Assembly (NCBI GenBank): GCA_030323305.1
Contig: CP106741.1
Location: 1,307,001-1,371,000, forward strand
From: Paenibacillus sp. CC-CFT747
GTDB taxonomy: Bacteria > Bacillota > Bacilli > Paenibacillales > NBRC-103111
Length of the DNA stretch: 64,000 nucleotides
Direction: 5' to 3'
The notes beneath the pieces are model-generated. The model was not told where the DNA came from and ran no database searches. It saw only the letters and a program-made list of their open reading frames with translations. Both the position numbers and the translations under genes were made by a program. Below, piece after piece: positions 37,395-51,067 of this stretch (within the stretch, counting starts at the first letter, position 1; every line of letters begins with the position of its first letter).

Positions 37395-37874
37395 CTATCG
37401 AGCTACCTTCTGCTTTTCCCGCAGCGCCCGCTGGATGTCGCGGTTCGCATCGCGTTTTGCCTGAGTTTCGCGCTTGTCGTAATTTTTCTTACCGCGGCCC
37501 AGTCCCAGAAGCAGCTTGGCATATCCATTACGCACGTAAATTTTTAACGGCACTAACGTGTAGCCCTCCGCTTTGGAAGCGCCGAACAGCTTCGCGATCT
37601 GAACCTTATGCAGCAGCAGCTTGCGCGCCCGCGTAGGGTCCTCGGGGTTAAACCGGTTCCCCTGCTCAAACGGACTGACATGCATGTTATGAAGGAACAC
37701 TTCGCCGTTGCGGATCGTGGCAAAGCTGTCGTTCAGGTTCGCCTTGCCGGACCGGATCGACTTGATCTCCGTCCCTGTCAGCACCATGCCGCACTCGTAC
37801 GTCTCTTCGATGAAATAATCGTGGGATGCTTTCTTGTTCTGGGCCAGCACCCGGTCGTTGTTCTTCTTGGCCAT
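37395..37874 (-). CDS. smpB: SsrA-binding protein SmpB
   Basis: 159 residues, the usual length. OB-fold body ([40 protein letters not shown] segment) and basic C-terminal tail ([20 protein letters not shown]) that mimics a codon-anticodon helix. Start at MAKKNND behind GAGAGAGGTGG; three upstream codons (MVG) lack a ribosome site. Adjacent to ssrA on the same strand, its functional partner. Confidence 0.97.
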   Translation of the reverse strand: MAKKNNDRVLAQNKKASHDYFIEETYECGMVLTGTEIKSIRSGKANLNDSFATIRNGEVFLHNMHVSPFEQGNRFNPEDPTRARKLLLHKVQIAKLFGASKAEGYTLVPLKIYVRNGYAKLLLGLGRGKKNYDKRETQAKRDANRDIQRALREKQKVAR

Positions 37875-38125
37875 GCCGACCACCTCTCTCTAACGTCCCT
37901 AGGTGAATAGTTTATCAAAAATACCGGGCAAAAGAAAGAGAACCCCCTGGGCCAGTTTGATTATAAAAAGGAGGCCTGCCGCCATTTGCGGCAAAGCCTC
38001 CTCCTGTCCAGCTGCGGCATTCGCAGGCGCCCGAGCGGGCCCCGGCAGTGGGTTGACCGCCCAGCACACTGCCTCGCCGGCCCATCGCAACCCCGCAGCT
38101 CGCATTCCCCGCTCCAGCGCTCGCG

Positions 38126-40543
38126 CTACTTGCGCTTGCGCCGCTTGCGTGCAGCCGGCGCTACGCCGCCCGCGCGGGCCGGCTTGCCGGCTCCGGCGCC
38201 TGCGGGCTTGGCTGCGCCTCCGCCCTTCGCGCCGCCGGCTTTGCCGCCGCCCGCCGCGCCCTTACGCCGGCCGCCCTCGCCGCTGCCGGCTCCAGCGCTG
38301 CGCGGCCTGCGGCCCGGAGCACCGCCGCGCCCGGCCTCACCGCGGGCGCCTTCGCCTCCTCGGCGGCCTCCGGGGCCGCCGAACCCGCCGGCACCCCCGC
38401 CAGCACGACGTGGCTTCATATCGACCATCTCAAAATCGATGGTCCGCTCGTCCAGGTTAACCTTCGCCACGCGAACCTTAACCTCGTCTCCGATGCGGAA
38501 GATCTTCGACGTCCGCTCGCCGATCAGAGCAAGCTGGTTCTCGTGGTAGTGGTAGTAATCGTCCGTCAGATCCGCGAGACGGATGAGGCCTTCCACCGAA
38601 TTCGCCAGCTCCACGAACATGCCGAAGTTGGTGACGCTCGAGATAATGCCCTCGAATTCCTCGCCGATCTTGTCGAGCATGAACTCGGCCTTCTTAAGCG
38701 CATCGGTCTCCCGTTCCGCCTCGACGGCTACCCGCTCCCTTTCGGAGGACTGCTTCGCAATGTCCTCCATGCGTCCGGCAAGATACTCGATCCGCTGCTC
38801 GGAGAGCGTGCCGGATTCGAGCACCTCCCTGATCACCCGGTGGATGATCAGGTCCGGATAACGCCGGATCGGCGAAGTGAAGTGGGAATAGAACTCCGCA
38901 GCAAGGCCGAAGTGCCCCGTACTCTGGGAATCGTAACGGGCCTGCTTCATCGAACGCAGCAGTACCGTGCTGATGACCGTTTCTTCCTTCGTTCCCTTGA
39001 TATCCTCCAGAACGGACTGCAATGCCTTCGGATGAATCGTGTTTCCCTTGGCTCCACGCACCGTGTAGCCGAAATTATTAATAAACACCATGAAATTCAT
39101 GAGCTTCTCGGCGTCCGGATCCTCGTGAATCCGGTACAGGAACGGAACCTTCAGCCAATGGAAATGCTCGGCCACCGTTTCATTCGCCTTCAGCATGAAT
39201 TCCTCGATAATCATCTCGGCGATGGAACGTTCCCTTTTGACAATATCGACCGGCTTGCCTTCTTCGTCCACGATCACCTTGGATTCCTGGAAGTCGAAAT
39301 CGATGGCGCCGCGGTTAATCCGCTTGTTGCGAAGCTTCATAGCCAGCTCTTCCATCAGCTTGAAGTCGTCGACCAGACCGGCATACTTCTCAAGCAGCTC
39401 GGGCTCTTCCCCGGTAAGGATTTTGCGGACGTTGGTGTAGGTCATCCGCTCTGTTGTCTTGATCACACTGGTGAAGACGTCGTGGCGCACGACATTCGCG
39501 TTCGCATCGATCTCCATCTCGCACGACATCGTCAGACGGTCCACCTTCGGATTCAAGGAGCAGATGCCGTTCGACAGCCGGTGCGGCAGCATAGGGATCA
39601 CCCGGTCCACGAGATACACGCTGCAGCCCCGGTTGTACGCCTCCCGGTCGAGAGCGGAGTTCTCCCGCACGTAATAGCTCACGTCCGCAATATGGACGCC
39701 GAGCAGGTAGTTGCCGTTCTCCAGCTTCTCCACGTTGACCGCATCGTCCAAGTCCTTGGCGTCCTCGCCGTCGATCGTCACAATCCGCTTGGCCCGCAGG
39801 TCCCGGCGGCCCTTCAGCTCCTCTTCCCGGATCGTATCCGGAACGGCTTCGGCCTCCTCCATCACTTCCTCCGGGAAGCTCTCCGGCAACTGGAACTTGC
39901 GGATGATGGACAGAATGTCCACACCCGGGTCATCCTTATGCCCGAGAATCTCGATGACTTCTCCTTCCGCCGCGGAGCGCCCTTCCGGGTAATTGACGAT
40001 GTTCACGACGACCTTCTGGCCGTCCACCGCCCCCAGGAACGCATGCTTCGGGATAAAAATATCCCGCACAATCCGCTTGTCATCCGGAAGCACGAAGCCG
40101 TAGCTCTCGTTGTTCTGGAACGTCCCGACGAGCCGGGTCGTGGCCCTTTGAACGATTTTGACAACCTCGCCCTCCAGCCTTCCTCCCGCCGGTCCCCGGG
40201 TCGTAATGCGCACGAGGATTTCGTCGCGGTTCATCGCCCCGTTCATGTCGTTAGCGTTGATGTAGACATCCGGATGGTTCTTGTCCTCAGGCAGCAGAAA
40301 ACCGAACCCCTTGGCATGCGCCTGAAGCTTGCCTCTCAGCAGGTTCATCCGCTCGGGGATTCCATATCTTTCATTAGGAGACCGGTAAACGAGTCCCTTC
40401 TCTTCCAACCCATTCAACAGTTTAAGGAAATCCTTGAAATCCTGAGCGCTGTCGATATGAAAATGCTTCTCCAGTTCCTGGTACGTTTTCGGTTTATATT
40501 GCTCATCATGCAAAAGCTCCAATAGCTCCTGCTCCGTAACCAT
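38126..40543 (-). CDS. rnr: Ribonuclease R with a long Arg/Gly/Ala-rich tail
   Basis: About 805 residues. N-terminal HTH ([20 protein letters not shown]), two cold-shock OB folds, RNB catalytic domain with the Asp cluster ([16 protein letters not shown], about 265-280), S1 domain ([18 protein letters not shown], about 630). After the S1 domain comes a tail of about 95 residues made almost only of G, A, R, P and K with several GRRGGE/RGG-like runs, likely disordered and RNA-binding. Start at MVTEQELL, six bases behind GAAGGTG. Degrades structured RNA and takes part in tmRNA quality control, in line with smpB and ssrA beside it. Confidence 0.96.
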   Translation of the reverse strand: MVTEQELLELLHDEQYKPKTYQELEKHFHIDSAQDFKDFLKLLNGLEEKGLVYRSPNERYGIPERMNLLRGKLQAHAKGFGFLLPEDKNHPDVYINANDMNGAMNRDEILVRITTRGPAGGRLEGEVVKIVQRATTRLVGTFQNNESYGFVLPDDKRIVRDIFIPKHAFLGAVDGQKVVVNIVNYPEGRSAAEGEVIEILGHKDDPGVDILSIIRKFQLPESFPEEVMEEAEAVPDTIREEELKGRRDLRAKRIVTIDGEDAKDLDDAVNVEKLENGNYLLGVHIADVSYYVRENSALDREAYNRGCSVYLVDRVIPMLPHRLSNGICSLNPKVDRLTMSCEMEIDANANVVRHDVFTSVIKTTERMTYTNVRKILTGEEPELLEKYAGLVDDFKLMEELAMKLRNKRINRGAIDFDFQESKVIVDEEGKPVDIVKRERSIAEMIIEEFMLKANETVAEHFHWLKVPFLYRIHEDPDAEKLMNFMVFINNFGYTVRGAKGNTIHPKALQSVLEDIKGTKEETVISTVLLRSMKQARYDSQSTGHFGLAAEFYSHFTSPIRRYPDLIIHRVIREVLESGTLSEQRIEYLAGRMEDIAKQSSERERVAVEAERETDALKKAEFMLDKIGEEFEGIISSVTNFGMFVELANSVEGLIRLADLTDDYYHYHENQLALIGERTSKIFRIGDEVKVRVAKVNLDERTIDFEMVDMKPRRAGGGAGGFGGPGGRRGGEGARGEAGRGGAPGRRPRSAGAGSGEGGRRKGAAGGGKAGGAKGGGAAKPAGAGAGKPARAGGVAPAARKRRKRK

Positions 40544-40798
40544 GGGCATCACCTTCTTCTGTATCAGTATAGACACGTCAGGCTTATCTTATCCCCGAGG
40601 GTATTTATACCAATCTATTTAACCCCTAGTATAGAGGAAGAAACGGGGAACACAAAAAGCCTCCTTCCCGTCCACGCCCGTAATCCCGATAACAGAAGAC
40701 CCCAACAGACTAGCCGCAGCAAGGGACTTACAAACCTCCCACAAAAAGGAAGCCTTGCGCAGCGCCTTGTCTTACCCGCTGCCCCTGAATCCTGGCAC
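40544..40798. other. Intergenic region between secG and rnr
   Basis: 255 bp holding no gene I can support. A short frame on the minus strand (40615-40800) has no ribosome site or recognisable motif. Confidence 0.5.
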
Positions 40799-40827
40799 AA
40801 AAAAACGGCAGAACCTAAGTTCTGCCG
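40799..40827 (-). terminator. Terminator of secG
   Basis: 9-bp stem CGGCAGAAC/GTTCTGCCG, 4-nt loop, then a T7 run on the minus strand; 21 bp past the secG stop. Confidence 0.92.
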
Positions 40828-40848
40828 CTTGTCTCATTTCATTATGAG

Positions 40849-41082
40849 TTAGCTCTTCGCGAAGAAGGCCACCACGATCGAAAGGATGAAGAAAGCAACG
40901 GCGAGTCCCATTGTCAAGCGGGACAAAAACAAATCCAGCCCACGCGCTTTCTGCTTGCCGAAGAGATGTTCCGCACCTCCGGAGATGGCGCCCGACAACC
41001 CTGCGCTCTTACCTTTCTGGAGAAGCACGACGGTTATCAAGCCTAACGAAGCAATGATCAATAAAATTTTGAATGCAATTTC
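40849..41082 (-). CDS. secG: Protein translocase subunit SecG
   Basis: 77 residues, two membrane helices ([21 protein letters not shown] and [19 protein letters not shown]) linked by the conserved [15 protein letters not shown] loop. Start at MEIAFKIL behind AAGGGGTGGG. Small accessory subunit of SecYEG. Its place between rnr and the glycolytic operon is the standard Bacillales order. Confidence 0.95.
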   Translation of the reverse strand, partial: EIAFKILLIIASLGLITVVLLQKGKSAGLSGAISGGAEHLFGKQKARGLDLFLSRLTMGLAVAFFILSIVVAFFAKS

Positions 41083-41154
41083 CATGTTCCCACCCCTTGC
41101 AGCCGGCCGACCTATTTCGGACACAGTACATCCAGTTTATCACATGGGCCAAGA

Positions 41155-41913
41155 TCAAGCAATACCGATCGATTTCAAGTAATCGATGCTCATCTTAACG
41201 CTCTCGAGCGGCGGCCGTTTGCAGACGTCCTGCTCCACCATGAAATATTGGACTCCCGCTTCCACCGCGGCTTCCAGAACAGAAGGATAATCGATTACCC
41301 CGTGGCCCACTTCGGCAAAGGACTGCTCGGCGTCATCGGCCATGTCCTTCACATGAACGATCGGCACCCGGCCTTTGTAGGAGAGCAGGTACTCCTTCGG
41401 ATCGAGCCCGCCTTTTTTGACCCAATACAGATCCAGCTCCGCCTGCAGGTGCTGCGGGTCTACCGACTGGTACATGCGGTCGAGGATGTACTCCCCGTCC
41501 ACCTTCTCGAATTCGAAGGCATGGTTGTGATACAGGAACGTCAGCCCCGCTTCGTTAATGGCTTGTCCGTACTTGCGGAAATCGCTCATCAGCTTGTTGA
41601 AGTCCGCCTCGTTCTTCAGAAGTTTCTCGTCCAGCCAAGGACAAATGATATATTGCGCGCCGATTTCCTGGCTGTAGGCAATCTGCTTCTCCAGCTCGCT
41701 TTCGAGCAGCTGCAGGCCGACATGACTTGAAACCGCCTGCAGGCCGAGATCGTCCAGCGCTTTCTTCATTTCCTTGGCCGGGATGTCACGGTAGCCGGCG
41801 AATTCTACCGTTTTGTAGCCCATGTCGGCTACCTTCGCCAAGGTCCCCAAGAAATCCTCTGCCGTTTCGTTTCTTAACGTATACAATTGTAAACCTACCG
41901 GAATATTAGCCAT
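41155..41913 (-). CDS. Sugar phosphate isomerase/epimerase (xylose isomerase-like TIM barrel)
   Basis: 252 residues. AP-endonuclease-2 / IolE-type barrel: VGLQLYTLRNETAEDFLG, YKTVEFAGYRDIPA, LTFLYHNHAFEFEK and VHVKDMADDAEQSF with metal-type His/Glu/Asp. Start at MANIPVGL behind AAGGAGA; the longer frame upstream is the end of the peptidase gene. An accessory gene set between secG and eno. Substrate unknown. Confidence 0.9.
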   Translation of the reverse strand: MANIPVGLQLYTLRNETAEDFLGTLAKVADMGYKTVEFAGYRDIPAKEMKKALDDLGLQAVSSHVGLQLLESELEKQIAYSQEIGAQYIICPWLDEKLLKNEADFNKLMSDFRKYGQAINEAGLTFLYHNHAFEFEKVDGEYILDRMYQSVDPQHLQAELDLYWVKKGGLDPKEYLLSYKGRVPIVHVKDMADDAEQSFAEVGHGVIDYPSVLEAAVEAGVQYFMVEQDVCKRPPLESVKMSIDYLKSIGIA

Positions 41914-41935
41914 CGAGATGGTCTCCTTTGCATCC

Positions 41936-42635
41936 TTAATAGTTAAACCGGCCGGTCTGCCTCGTCTCCTTGCGGCGGCCCGCAAAAGCGGTCACCGCCT
42001 GCTTGGCGCACCAAAGGGAGAACACGAGGAACCCGGCCCCCAAACAATAGCCGGAACCGGCGATACGTTGGCCAGCACCGAGGCGTCTCCCGCCCGGCCC
42101 GGGTGCAGATAAGCCGCAAGAAGAATGGTAACCGAGCCGGTAACGGACTCCTCCAGCGTGAGAAAAGCGATGAAGAGGTAGTAGTATTTGACGACGGTCT
42201 TCGGGGCGAGCAGCAGCACGACGGCGGTCAGGACAATGAACCCGGCCAGCCAGGCCATGCCGAACCCGTTGCGGACAAAAAGCAGCAGCGACCCCACCGC
42301 GACCCCCATGATTAGCAGCAGTCCGAGGGTCTGCCGGCGGCGGGCGTACAGGCTGAACAGCCCCCAGGCAAAAAGCGAAGCCGTTACATAACCGGACAAC
42401 CCGATGGGAATCATCGCCGCCCGGTTCGAAACGAGCGACCGCGTGACCCCGCTGTGATCGGCGTAAAGGTCGATGTTCATGACGGTTCCGGAGAGCATCA
42501 GCGTCACCATCGCATGGCCGAATTCATGAATCATCGTGTCCACATTGCGGAAAAAGAAGAAAAGGGGACCCATTGGGAATGAGTGATAAAAGCCAATACG
42601 AGTAAAATCGTGATGGTTTTCGCCCATTTTCCCAT
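41936..42635 (-). CDS. M50-type membrane metallopeptidase (two apparent frameshifts)
   Basis: 233 residues. Zinc motif MIHEFGHAMV (HExxH) near residue 40, at the end of the first helix, followed by about five more membrane helices (LLLIMGVAVGSLLLFV, GFIVLTAVVLLLAP). Restoring one base near 42577 gives the N terminus MGKWAKTITILLVLAFITH behind GAGGAGGGG; one more G in the run near 42042 gives an end WGAGFLVFSLWCAK that reaches 41936. Resembles M50B-like proteins; a second Asp (LDG) motif is not obvious. Role unknown. Confidence 0.8.
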
Positions 42636-42682
42636 GGAATCCCCTCCTCGTCCTAGTTTATGGCGAGAATGCTGTATCGATG

Positions 42683-45539
<2,857 letters not shown>

Positions 45540-45540
45540 G

Positions 45541-46347
<807 letters not shown>

Positions 46348-47529
46348 TTACTTGTCGTTTAACGCCACAACGCCCGGAAGGGCCTTGCCTTCCATGAACT
46401 CCAGCGAGGCGCCGCCGCCCGTGGAGATGTGGTCCATCTTATCGGCCAGGCCGAACTTCTCGGCGGCCGCCGCAGAGTCTCCTCCGCCGATGACGGTGTA
46501 GCCCTCGGTGCTGGCACAGGCTTCGCCTACCGCGCGGGTTCCGTGCGAGAACGGCTCGATTTCGAATACGCCCATCGGCCCGTTCCATACGACCAGCTTG
46601 GACTTCGTAATGACGTCGGCATAAATTTCGCGCGTCTTCGGTCCGATGTCGATGCCTTCCCAGTCAGCCGGGATTTCGTTGATTCCCACTATCTTCGTGT
46701 TCGCGTCGGCACTGAAATCGTCCGTCACAACAATATCAACCGGCAGCAGGAAGTTTACGCCCTTCTCCTTCGCCTTGTTGATGAAGCCGAGCGCCAGGTC
46801 CAGCTTCTCGTTATCCACGAGAGATCTGCCGATTTCATAGCCTTGGGCCTTCAAGAACGTGTAGGAGAGACCGCCTCCGATGATAATGTTGTCTGCGAGG
46901 TTCAGGAGGTTCTCGATGACATCAATCTTGTCCTTAACCTTCGCTCCCCCGATGATGGCGGTAAACGGACGCTCCGGATTGTTCAGCGCTTTGCCGAGCA
47001 CTTCGAGCTCCTTCTCCATCAGAAGACCGGATACGGCCGGAAGGTGGTGCGCAATCCCTTCCGTGGAAGCGTGGGCACGGTGAGCCGCTCCGAACGCATC
47101 GTTCACGTACAGGTCCGCCAGCTCCGCGAACTGCTTTGCGAGCTCCGGATCGTTCTTCTCTTCGCCCGGGTAGAAGCGGACGTTCTCAAGCAGCAGCACG
47201 TCGCCGTCGTTCAGCTTCGCGATCTGCGCCTTAACGGCATCGCCCGTCGCTTCGTCGGCCTTCGCCACCGGCTTGCCGAGCAGGTCCGACAGGCGCTCCG
47301 CCAACGGCGTCAAGCGCAGTTCTTCCACGACTTGGCCCTTCGGACGGCCCAGGTGGCTCGCCAGAATAACCTTCGCTCCGTTATCGGACAAATACTTAAT
47401 CGTCGGAAGCGTTTCGCGAATCCTCGTATCGTCGGTGATTTTGCCGTTCTCAAGCGGAACGTTGAAATCCACGCGCACGAACACCTTCCGGCCGCTTACT
47501 TCCACGTCGCGTACACTCTTCTTGTTCAT
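46348..47529 (-). CDS. pgk: Phosphoglycerate kinase
   Basis: 393 residues. [20 protein letters not shown] at the N-terminal substrate site, [13 protein letters not shown], nucleotide-binding GGAKVKDKI and the end [26 protein letters not shown]. Makes ATP from 1,3-bisphosphoglycerate. 55 bp ahead of tpiA. Confidence 0.98.
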   Translation of the reverse strand: MNKKSVRDVEVSGRKVFVRVDFNVPLENGKITDDTRIRETLPTIKYLSDNGAKVILASHLGRPKGQVVEELRLTPLAERLSDLLGKPVAKADEATGDAVKAQIAKLNDGDVLLLENVRFYPGEEKNDPELAKQFAELADLYVNDAFGAAHRAHASTEGIAHHLPAVSGLLMEKELEVLGKALNNPERPFTAIIGGAKVKDKIDVIENLLNLADNIIIGGGLSYTFLKAQGYEIGRSLVDNEKLDLALGFINKAKEKGVNFLLPVDIVVTDDFSADANTKIVGINEIPADWEGIDIGPKTREIYADVITKSKLVVWNGPMGVFEIEPFSHGTRAVGEACASTEGYTVIGGGDSAAAAEKFGLADKMDHISTGGGASLEFMEGKALPGVVALNDK

Positions 47530-47608
47530 GGGAACCTCCTCGTGATAGTGGGGATGGATGGAACGACAAAAAGGAGAATCGCTTCTCCCTTTTGCCGCCG
47601 GTTATGAA

Positions 47609-48613
47609 TTACAGGCCTTGCTTGGCGATGAACGCAGCCAGGTCAACCACGCGGTTCGAGTAGCCCCACTCGTTGTCATACCAGGAAACGACCTTCAGCA
47701 TGTTGTCGCCTACCACCATGGTGGACAGAGCGTCAATCGTGGAGGAAGCCGGGTCGCCGTTGTAGTCGCTCGAAACGAGCGGCTCGTCGGAGTAGTTAAG
47801 GATGCCTTTCAGCGGACCGTTAGCCGCTTCCTGAAGAGCGCTGTTTACTTCGTCCACCGTTACGCTGCGGCTAACTTCCACCACCAGGTCCGTTACGGAA
47901 ACGTTAGGAGTCGGAACACGGAACGACATCCCGTTCAGCTTGCCTTTCAGCTCAGGCAGAACGAGGGATACGGCTTTCGCTGCGCCGGTCGTCGAAGGAA
48001 TGATGTTCTCGGCTGCGGCACGAGCGCGGCGGGCGTCCTTGTGCGGCAGGTCGAGTACGCTTTGGTCGTTCGTGTAGGAGTGAACGGTCGTCATCATGCC
48101 CTTTACGATGCCGAACTTGTCGTTCAGAACTTTGGCAAAAGGAGCCAGGCAGTTCGTCGTACAAGAAGCGTTGGAGATGATGTCGTGGCTGGCCGCATCG
48201 TATTTGTCTTCGTTAACGCCCATAACGATCGTGATGTCTTCGTTCGTAGCCGGTGCGGAGATGATAACTTTCTTGGCTCCGCCTTTTTTGTGGGCTTCGG
48301 CTTTCGCCTTGTCCGTGAAGATCCCTGTGGATTCTACTACGATTTCAACGCCGAGGGAGCCCCAAGGGAGGTTTTCCGGATTGCGCTCAGCGAACACTTT
48401 AACGGATTTGCCGTTGACGATCAGCTCGCCTTCGCCTGCTTCTACCGTTGCGTCCAGTCTGCCGTGAGTCGTGTCATATTTGAGCAAATGAGCAAGCATT
48501 TTCACGTCCGTCAAATCGTTAACCGCTACAACTTCCACTTCAGGATTGTTCAGAGCGGCGCGGAATACGTTACGACCGATACGTCCAAAACCGTTAATAC
48601 CAACCTTAACCAT
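47609..48613 (-). CDS. gapA: Glyceraldehyde-3-phosphate dehydrogenase (glycolytic)
   Basis: 334 residues. NAD-binding start [20 protein letters not shown] and active-site [16 protein letters not shown] (Cys about 152), [14 protein letters not shown]. Start at MVKVGING; the 24 codons upstream have no ribosome site. Follows cggR directly, so it is the glycolytic GapA rather than the gluconeogenic GapB. Confidence 0.97.
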   Translation of the reverse strand: MVKVGINGFGRIGRNVFRAALNNPEVEVVAVNDLTDVKMLAHLLKYDTTHGRLDATVEAGEGELIVNGKSVKVFAERNPENLPWGSLGVEIVVESTGIFTDKAKAEAHKKGGAKKVIISAPATNEDITIVMGVNEDKYDAASHDIISNASCTTNCLAPFAKVLNDKFGIVKGMMTTVHSYTNDQSVLDLPHKDARRARAAAENIIPSTTGAAKAVSLVLPELKGKLNGMSFRVPTPNVSVTDLVVEVSRSVTVDEVNSALQEAANGPLKGILNYSDEPLVSSDYNGDPASSTIDALSTMVVGDNMLKVVSWYDNEWGYSNRVVDLAAFIAKQGL

Positions 48614-48685
48614 GAGTAAATTCCTCCCAGAAAATGTTTTGTATGCTGCATTTATCTCAAGACGGCAATAGACCGTCAAGATCAC

Positions 48686-49708
48686 TTAGGTATAATTCAG
48701 CATCTCCCGTGCGGCCGCCTCGTCGGTGACCAGCACATCCTCGTGCCCGAATCGGAGCACGGAAGCGATGCTTTCCCCTTGCTCTTCCCCCGGCCACCGC
48801 AATGACCGTTTCGGTCTGCTGGATATCCTCGAGCCGGAGTCCGACGGTGGGCATCTTATGTACCACGACACCGTCTCTGTCAAAATAGTAGCCGAAAGCT
48901 TCCGCGAGAGCCCCTTCCCGGGCAAGCGCGCTAAAAGTGGCCTCGTCCGCACGGCGGCGTTTGGCCATAACATTAGCTTCCCCGATTCCGTGCAGGACAA
49001 TCCGTGCCGAGCGGATCACCTCGATCAGTTCACGGATGTTCGGCTCCTGGATAAGAGATTGATAGGCTTCCTCCCCCAGGTGGTCGGGGACGTGCAGCAG
49101 CCGGTACTGGCCGCCGGTCTTCTTCGCCATCGTCGAGGCGATGGTGTTCGCCTGGAACTCCACGCTCTCTCCCAGTCCGCCCCGGGCGGGAACGAACCAG
49201 CTTCCTTTAAGCGCCGTTGTCGGGGACAGGTGCGTCGCCACCTCGGCCATCGTCGAGCCGCCGGTAACGGCAATGACCGTTTCCTGGCTGACATAGCGGC
49301 GCAGGGCGCTGGCACCGGCCCGGCCCATCTCCTTCTTCGTATAAGGAGAAGTGTCGGAATCGCCCGGTACGATGATCACCTGGCTGATATGGAACGTGTC
49401 GCGGATCTTCTCCTCGAGCTCGGACAGCCCGAAAAGCTCCTTCGCCATCGGCTCCATCTCATCGAGCACCTTCTGGCCCGCCTCCGTGAGGCGGATGCCC
49501 GCCGGGTCGATGTCCACCAGCCCCTGCTCCTTCAAAAATCCGCTTCCGCCCTCAGCACCCGCTCCGTCATGTTGAGCGAAGCGGCGAGGGTACGTCTTCC
49601 GATAAGCCGGGAAGCCGCAATATGACGCAGAATCGTGTACCGTTTCTTCATGACGTCCAGCAGATCGGGCATAAGCTGCTTCTGAATATTTAGAATCGCC
49701 CTCATCAT
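48686..49708 (-). CDS. cggR: Central glycolytic genes regulator CggR (three apparent frameshifts)
   Basis: 341 residues, SorC family. N-terminal HTH (ILRHIAASRLIGRRTLAASL, MTERVLRAEADFLKEQGL), sensor domain with VIAVTGGSTMAEVATHL and, at the end, VIAVAGGKSKGESIASVL. Bases must be added in a T5 run near 49534 and in two G runs near 48788 and 48796; the last two give the correct C terminus ending at 48686 (REMLNYT). Start at MMRAILN behind GGAGTG. It represses its own operon until fructose-1,6-bisphosphate binds. Confidence 0.95.
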
Positions 49709-49730
49709 CCATCACTCCTGCGATAGGCTG

Positions 49731-49766
49731 GACACGAAAAGTCCCGCATACACATTTTAAGTCCCA
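49731..49766 (-). promoter_or_regulatory. CggR operator
   Basis: On the minus strand TGGGAC-N6-TGTG-N4-CGGGAC-N6-TGTC, a tandem direct repeat matching the Bacillus subtilis CggR consensus CGGGAC-N6-TGTC-N4-CGGGAC-N6-TGTC with two changes. It lies between the cggR promoter and its start codon. Confidence 0.88.
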
Positions 49767-49795
49767 GGTAGAGCAAAAAAATCAGCTGCACCATT

Positions 49796-49824
49796 ATTGT
49801 AGCGAATCCTGGCATGAATTGCAA
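49796..49824 (-). promoter_or_regulatory. Sigma-A promoter of the cggR-gapA operon
   Basis: TTGCAA, 17 bp, TACAAT on the minus strand, 90-115 bp before cggR and just upstream of the operator, so a bound CggR would block elongation. Confidence 0.8.
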
Positions 49825-49972
49825 ACCGCTGCCGCCTTCGGAAAACGGTTTCTTTCAAAATATTTTTCAGAACTTGCTCCGAAGCCTGTCCCGGCCGTTG
49901 GTTCCTTTGCGGAAGCAAACGAGCACTGCCTTGGAGGCAGAGCTTATTGGCGGCCTCGGCCGAAAGCGATGA

Positions 49973-50005
49973 GAGCCAGGTTTCCTCTACAGGGATACCT
50001 GGCTC
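49973..50005 (-). terminator. Hairpin after the PCYCGC lipoprotein gene
   Basis: 9-bp stem GAGCCAGGT/ACCTGGCTC with a 15-nt loop, 26 bp past the stop at 50031; no T-run. Apart from the promoter and operator, 49825-49972 holds nothing I can support. Confidence 0.5.
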
Positions 50006-50030
50006 CGTCTCATATCCGTTTGAGCCCTCC

Positions 50031-50582
50031 TTAAGAAGGCAGAGGCGTCTTGGTCGGCGGGGCGAAGCCTTTGCCGTAGGCCTTGTCGATGGCGGCCCGG
50101 ATCTCCTTCGCCGGCTTGCCGTCCTGCTTCATTTTGACGGCCGTTTCCGCAATCGTCACACAGACGCCGCAGCGGGTGCCGTGATCGTCCCATACGACGG
50201 AGCCGTCGGCGGCCACTTCCTTCACGAAGCAGTTCTGGTTGCTTCCATGACCGGCACTTTCCCCGCATCCGCAGTAGCAGGGGATATAGCGGAGCAGGTC
50301 GGTGTTCTTCGCCGCGGCCTGATAGGCCTTCACCATCCGGTCGGGCTGTCCCTTCAGGAAGGCCGGAAGCTGATCGGCCGAAGCCGTTTTCTCCTGCAGG
50401 TCGCCGTTAGGAAGCTGGACCTGGCCTGCCTTCAGCGGCACCGCTCCGGTCACGGCGGAGTCCGGATTCGAGAGATGCACCGTATGATCATCATGACCGG
50501 CTTGCTTATCGGCTTGTCCGCACCCGGCAAGCAGATAGGCGGAGGTCATGACCGTGGCAATCAATAGAGGATAGCGTTTCAA
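50031..50582 (-). CDS. PCYCGC-motif lipoprotein
   Basis: 183 residues. Lipid-anchor signal peptide KRYPLLIATVMTSAYLLAGC, His/Asp-rich HDDHTVHL after it, then the defining RYIPCYCGCGESAGH (about 105) and further cysteines in NCFVKEV and TRCGVCVTIAE. The six or more Cys suggest metal or disulfide chemistry outside the cell; no known function. Start taken as TTG, 6 bases behind GGAGG; a longer ATG reading from 50648 would put 22 extra residues before the signal peptide. Confidence 0.85.
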   Translation of the reverse strand: MKRYPLLIATVMTSAYLLAGCGQADKQAGHDDHTVHLSNPDSAVTGAVPLKAGQVQLPNGDLQEKTASADQLPAFLKGQPDRMVKAYQAAAKNTDLLRYIPCYCGCGESAGHGSNQNCFVKEVAADGSVVWDDHGTRCGVCVTIAETAVKMKQDGKPAKEIRAAIDKAYGKGFAPPTKTPLPS

Positions 50583-50602
50583 TTCTTTCCTCCAAGCTGG
50601 TG

Positions 50603-50632
50603 CCTTATCCGGTAATCTTGTGGCGGATAAGG
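50603..50632. repeat. Inverted repeat in the PCYCGC gene leader
   Basis: CCTTATCCG ... CGGATAAGG, perfect 9-bp arms 12 bp apart, about 20 bp before the TTG start. CCTTATCCGGTAA is also the end motif of the tandem repeats at 8970-9185. Confidence 0.55.
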
Positions 50633-50796
50633 TACTATTGTCATTCATCCTTTATTATATAGGCAGCGGACCGGGAAAGCGAACCCCGGGCTCGTTTCTC
50701 TCTCCTGAAATTTCCGTCTTGCAATTTTGTTCGGGGTATCATATAATAACTCTTGCTTGCTTCTTCCGTTCTTCTTGAATCGGTTGACTGCATTAT

Positions 50797-50871
50797 GCGC
50801 CCGTGGTCCAATGGATATGACGTAGGCCTCCGGAGCCTGAGATCGAGGTTCGATTCCTCGCGGGCGCGCCA
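50797..50871 (+). tRNA. tRNA-Arg (anticodon CCG)
   Basis: 75 nt with encoded CCA. Acceptor stem GCGCCCG/CGGGCGC, anticodon arm AGGC-CTCCGGA-GCCT (anticodon CCG), T-arm CGAGG-TTCGATT-CCTCG. Stand-alone gene with its own terminator. Confidence 0.95.
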
Positions 50872-50894
50872 TTTACATAATAGAAGCCAGATAT

Positions 50895-50917
50895 AATCAG
50901 CATAGGCTGATTTTTTT
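50895..50917 (+). terminator. Terminator of tRNA-Arg
   Basis: ATCAGC/GCTGAT stem with ATAG loop, then T7; 24 bp past the tRNA. Confidence 0.85.
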
Positions 50918-50926
50918 GTCCCTTCA

Positions 50927-50966
50927 TTTGACCTTTCTTGACCTTTGTTCCATAATCCGTTATTAT
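50927..50966 (+). promoter_or_regulatory. clpP promoter overlapped by a CtsR box
   Basis: TTGACC (50938-50943), 17 bp, TATTAT (50961-50966) is a good sigma-A promoter. The complement of 50927-50943 reads GGTCAAG-AAA-GGTCAAA, the heptad direct repeat recognised by CtsR. The repressor would cover the -35 element, so clpP is expected to be heat- and stress-induced. Confidence 0.85.
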
Positions 50967-51067
50967 GGTTATATGGTTTACAGAGGTTTTAACTTTCCCG
51001 TTTTCTAGCCTTATAGAAACGGACCCGCTTGACAATACTATATTTTAACGATAGGGGGAACATGTTC

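Noticed and set aside
37903..38460. Plus-strand frame of 185 codons rich in Arg/Pro
   Set aside because: Mirror of the low-complexity GC-rich tail of rnr.
38543..40525. 660-codon open frame on the plus strand
   Set aside because: Exact antisense of rnr; high-GC codon bias makes long mirror frames. No motif or ribosome site.
46429..48619. Long plus-strand frames of 350-390 codons
   Set aside because: Antisense shadows of pgk and gapA.
50797..50871. tRNA-Arg as an integration site of a mobile island
   Set aside because: No integrase, no direct-repeat copy of the tRNA 3' end nearby, and core genes on both sides.
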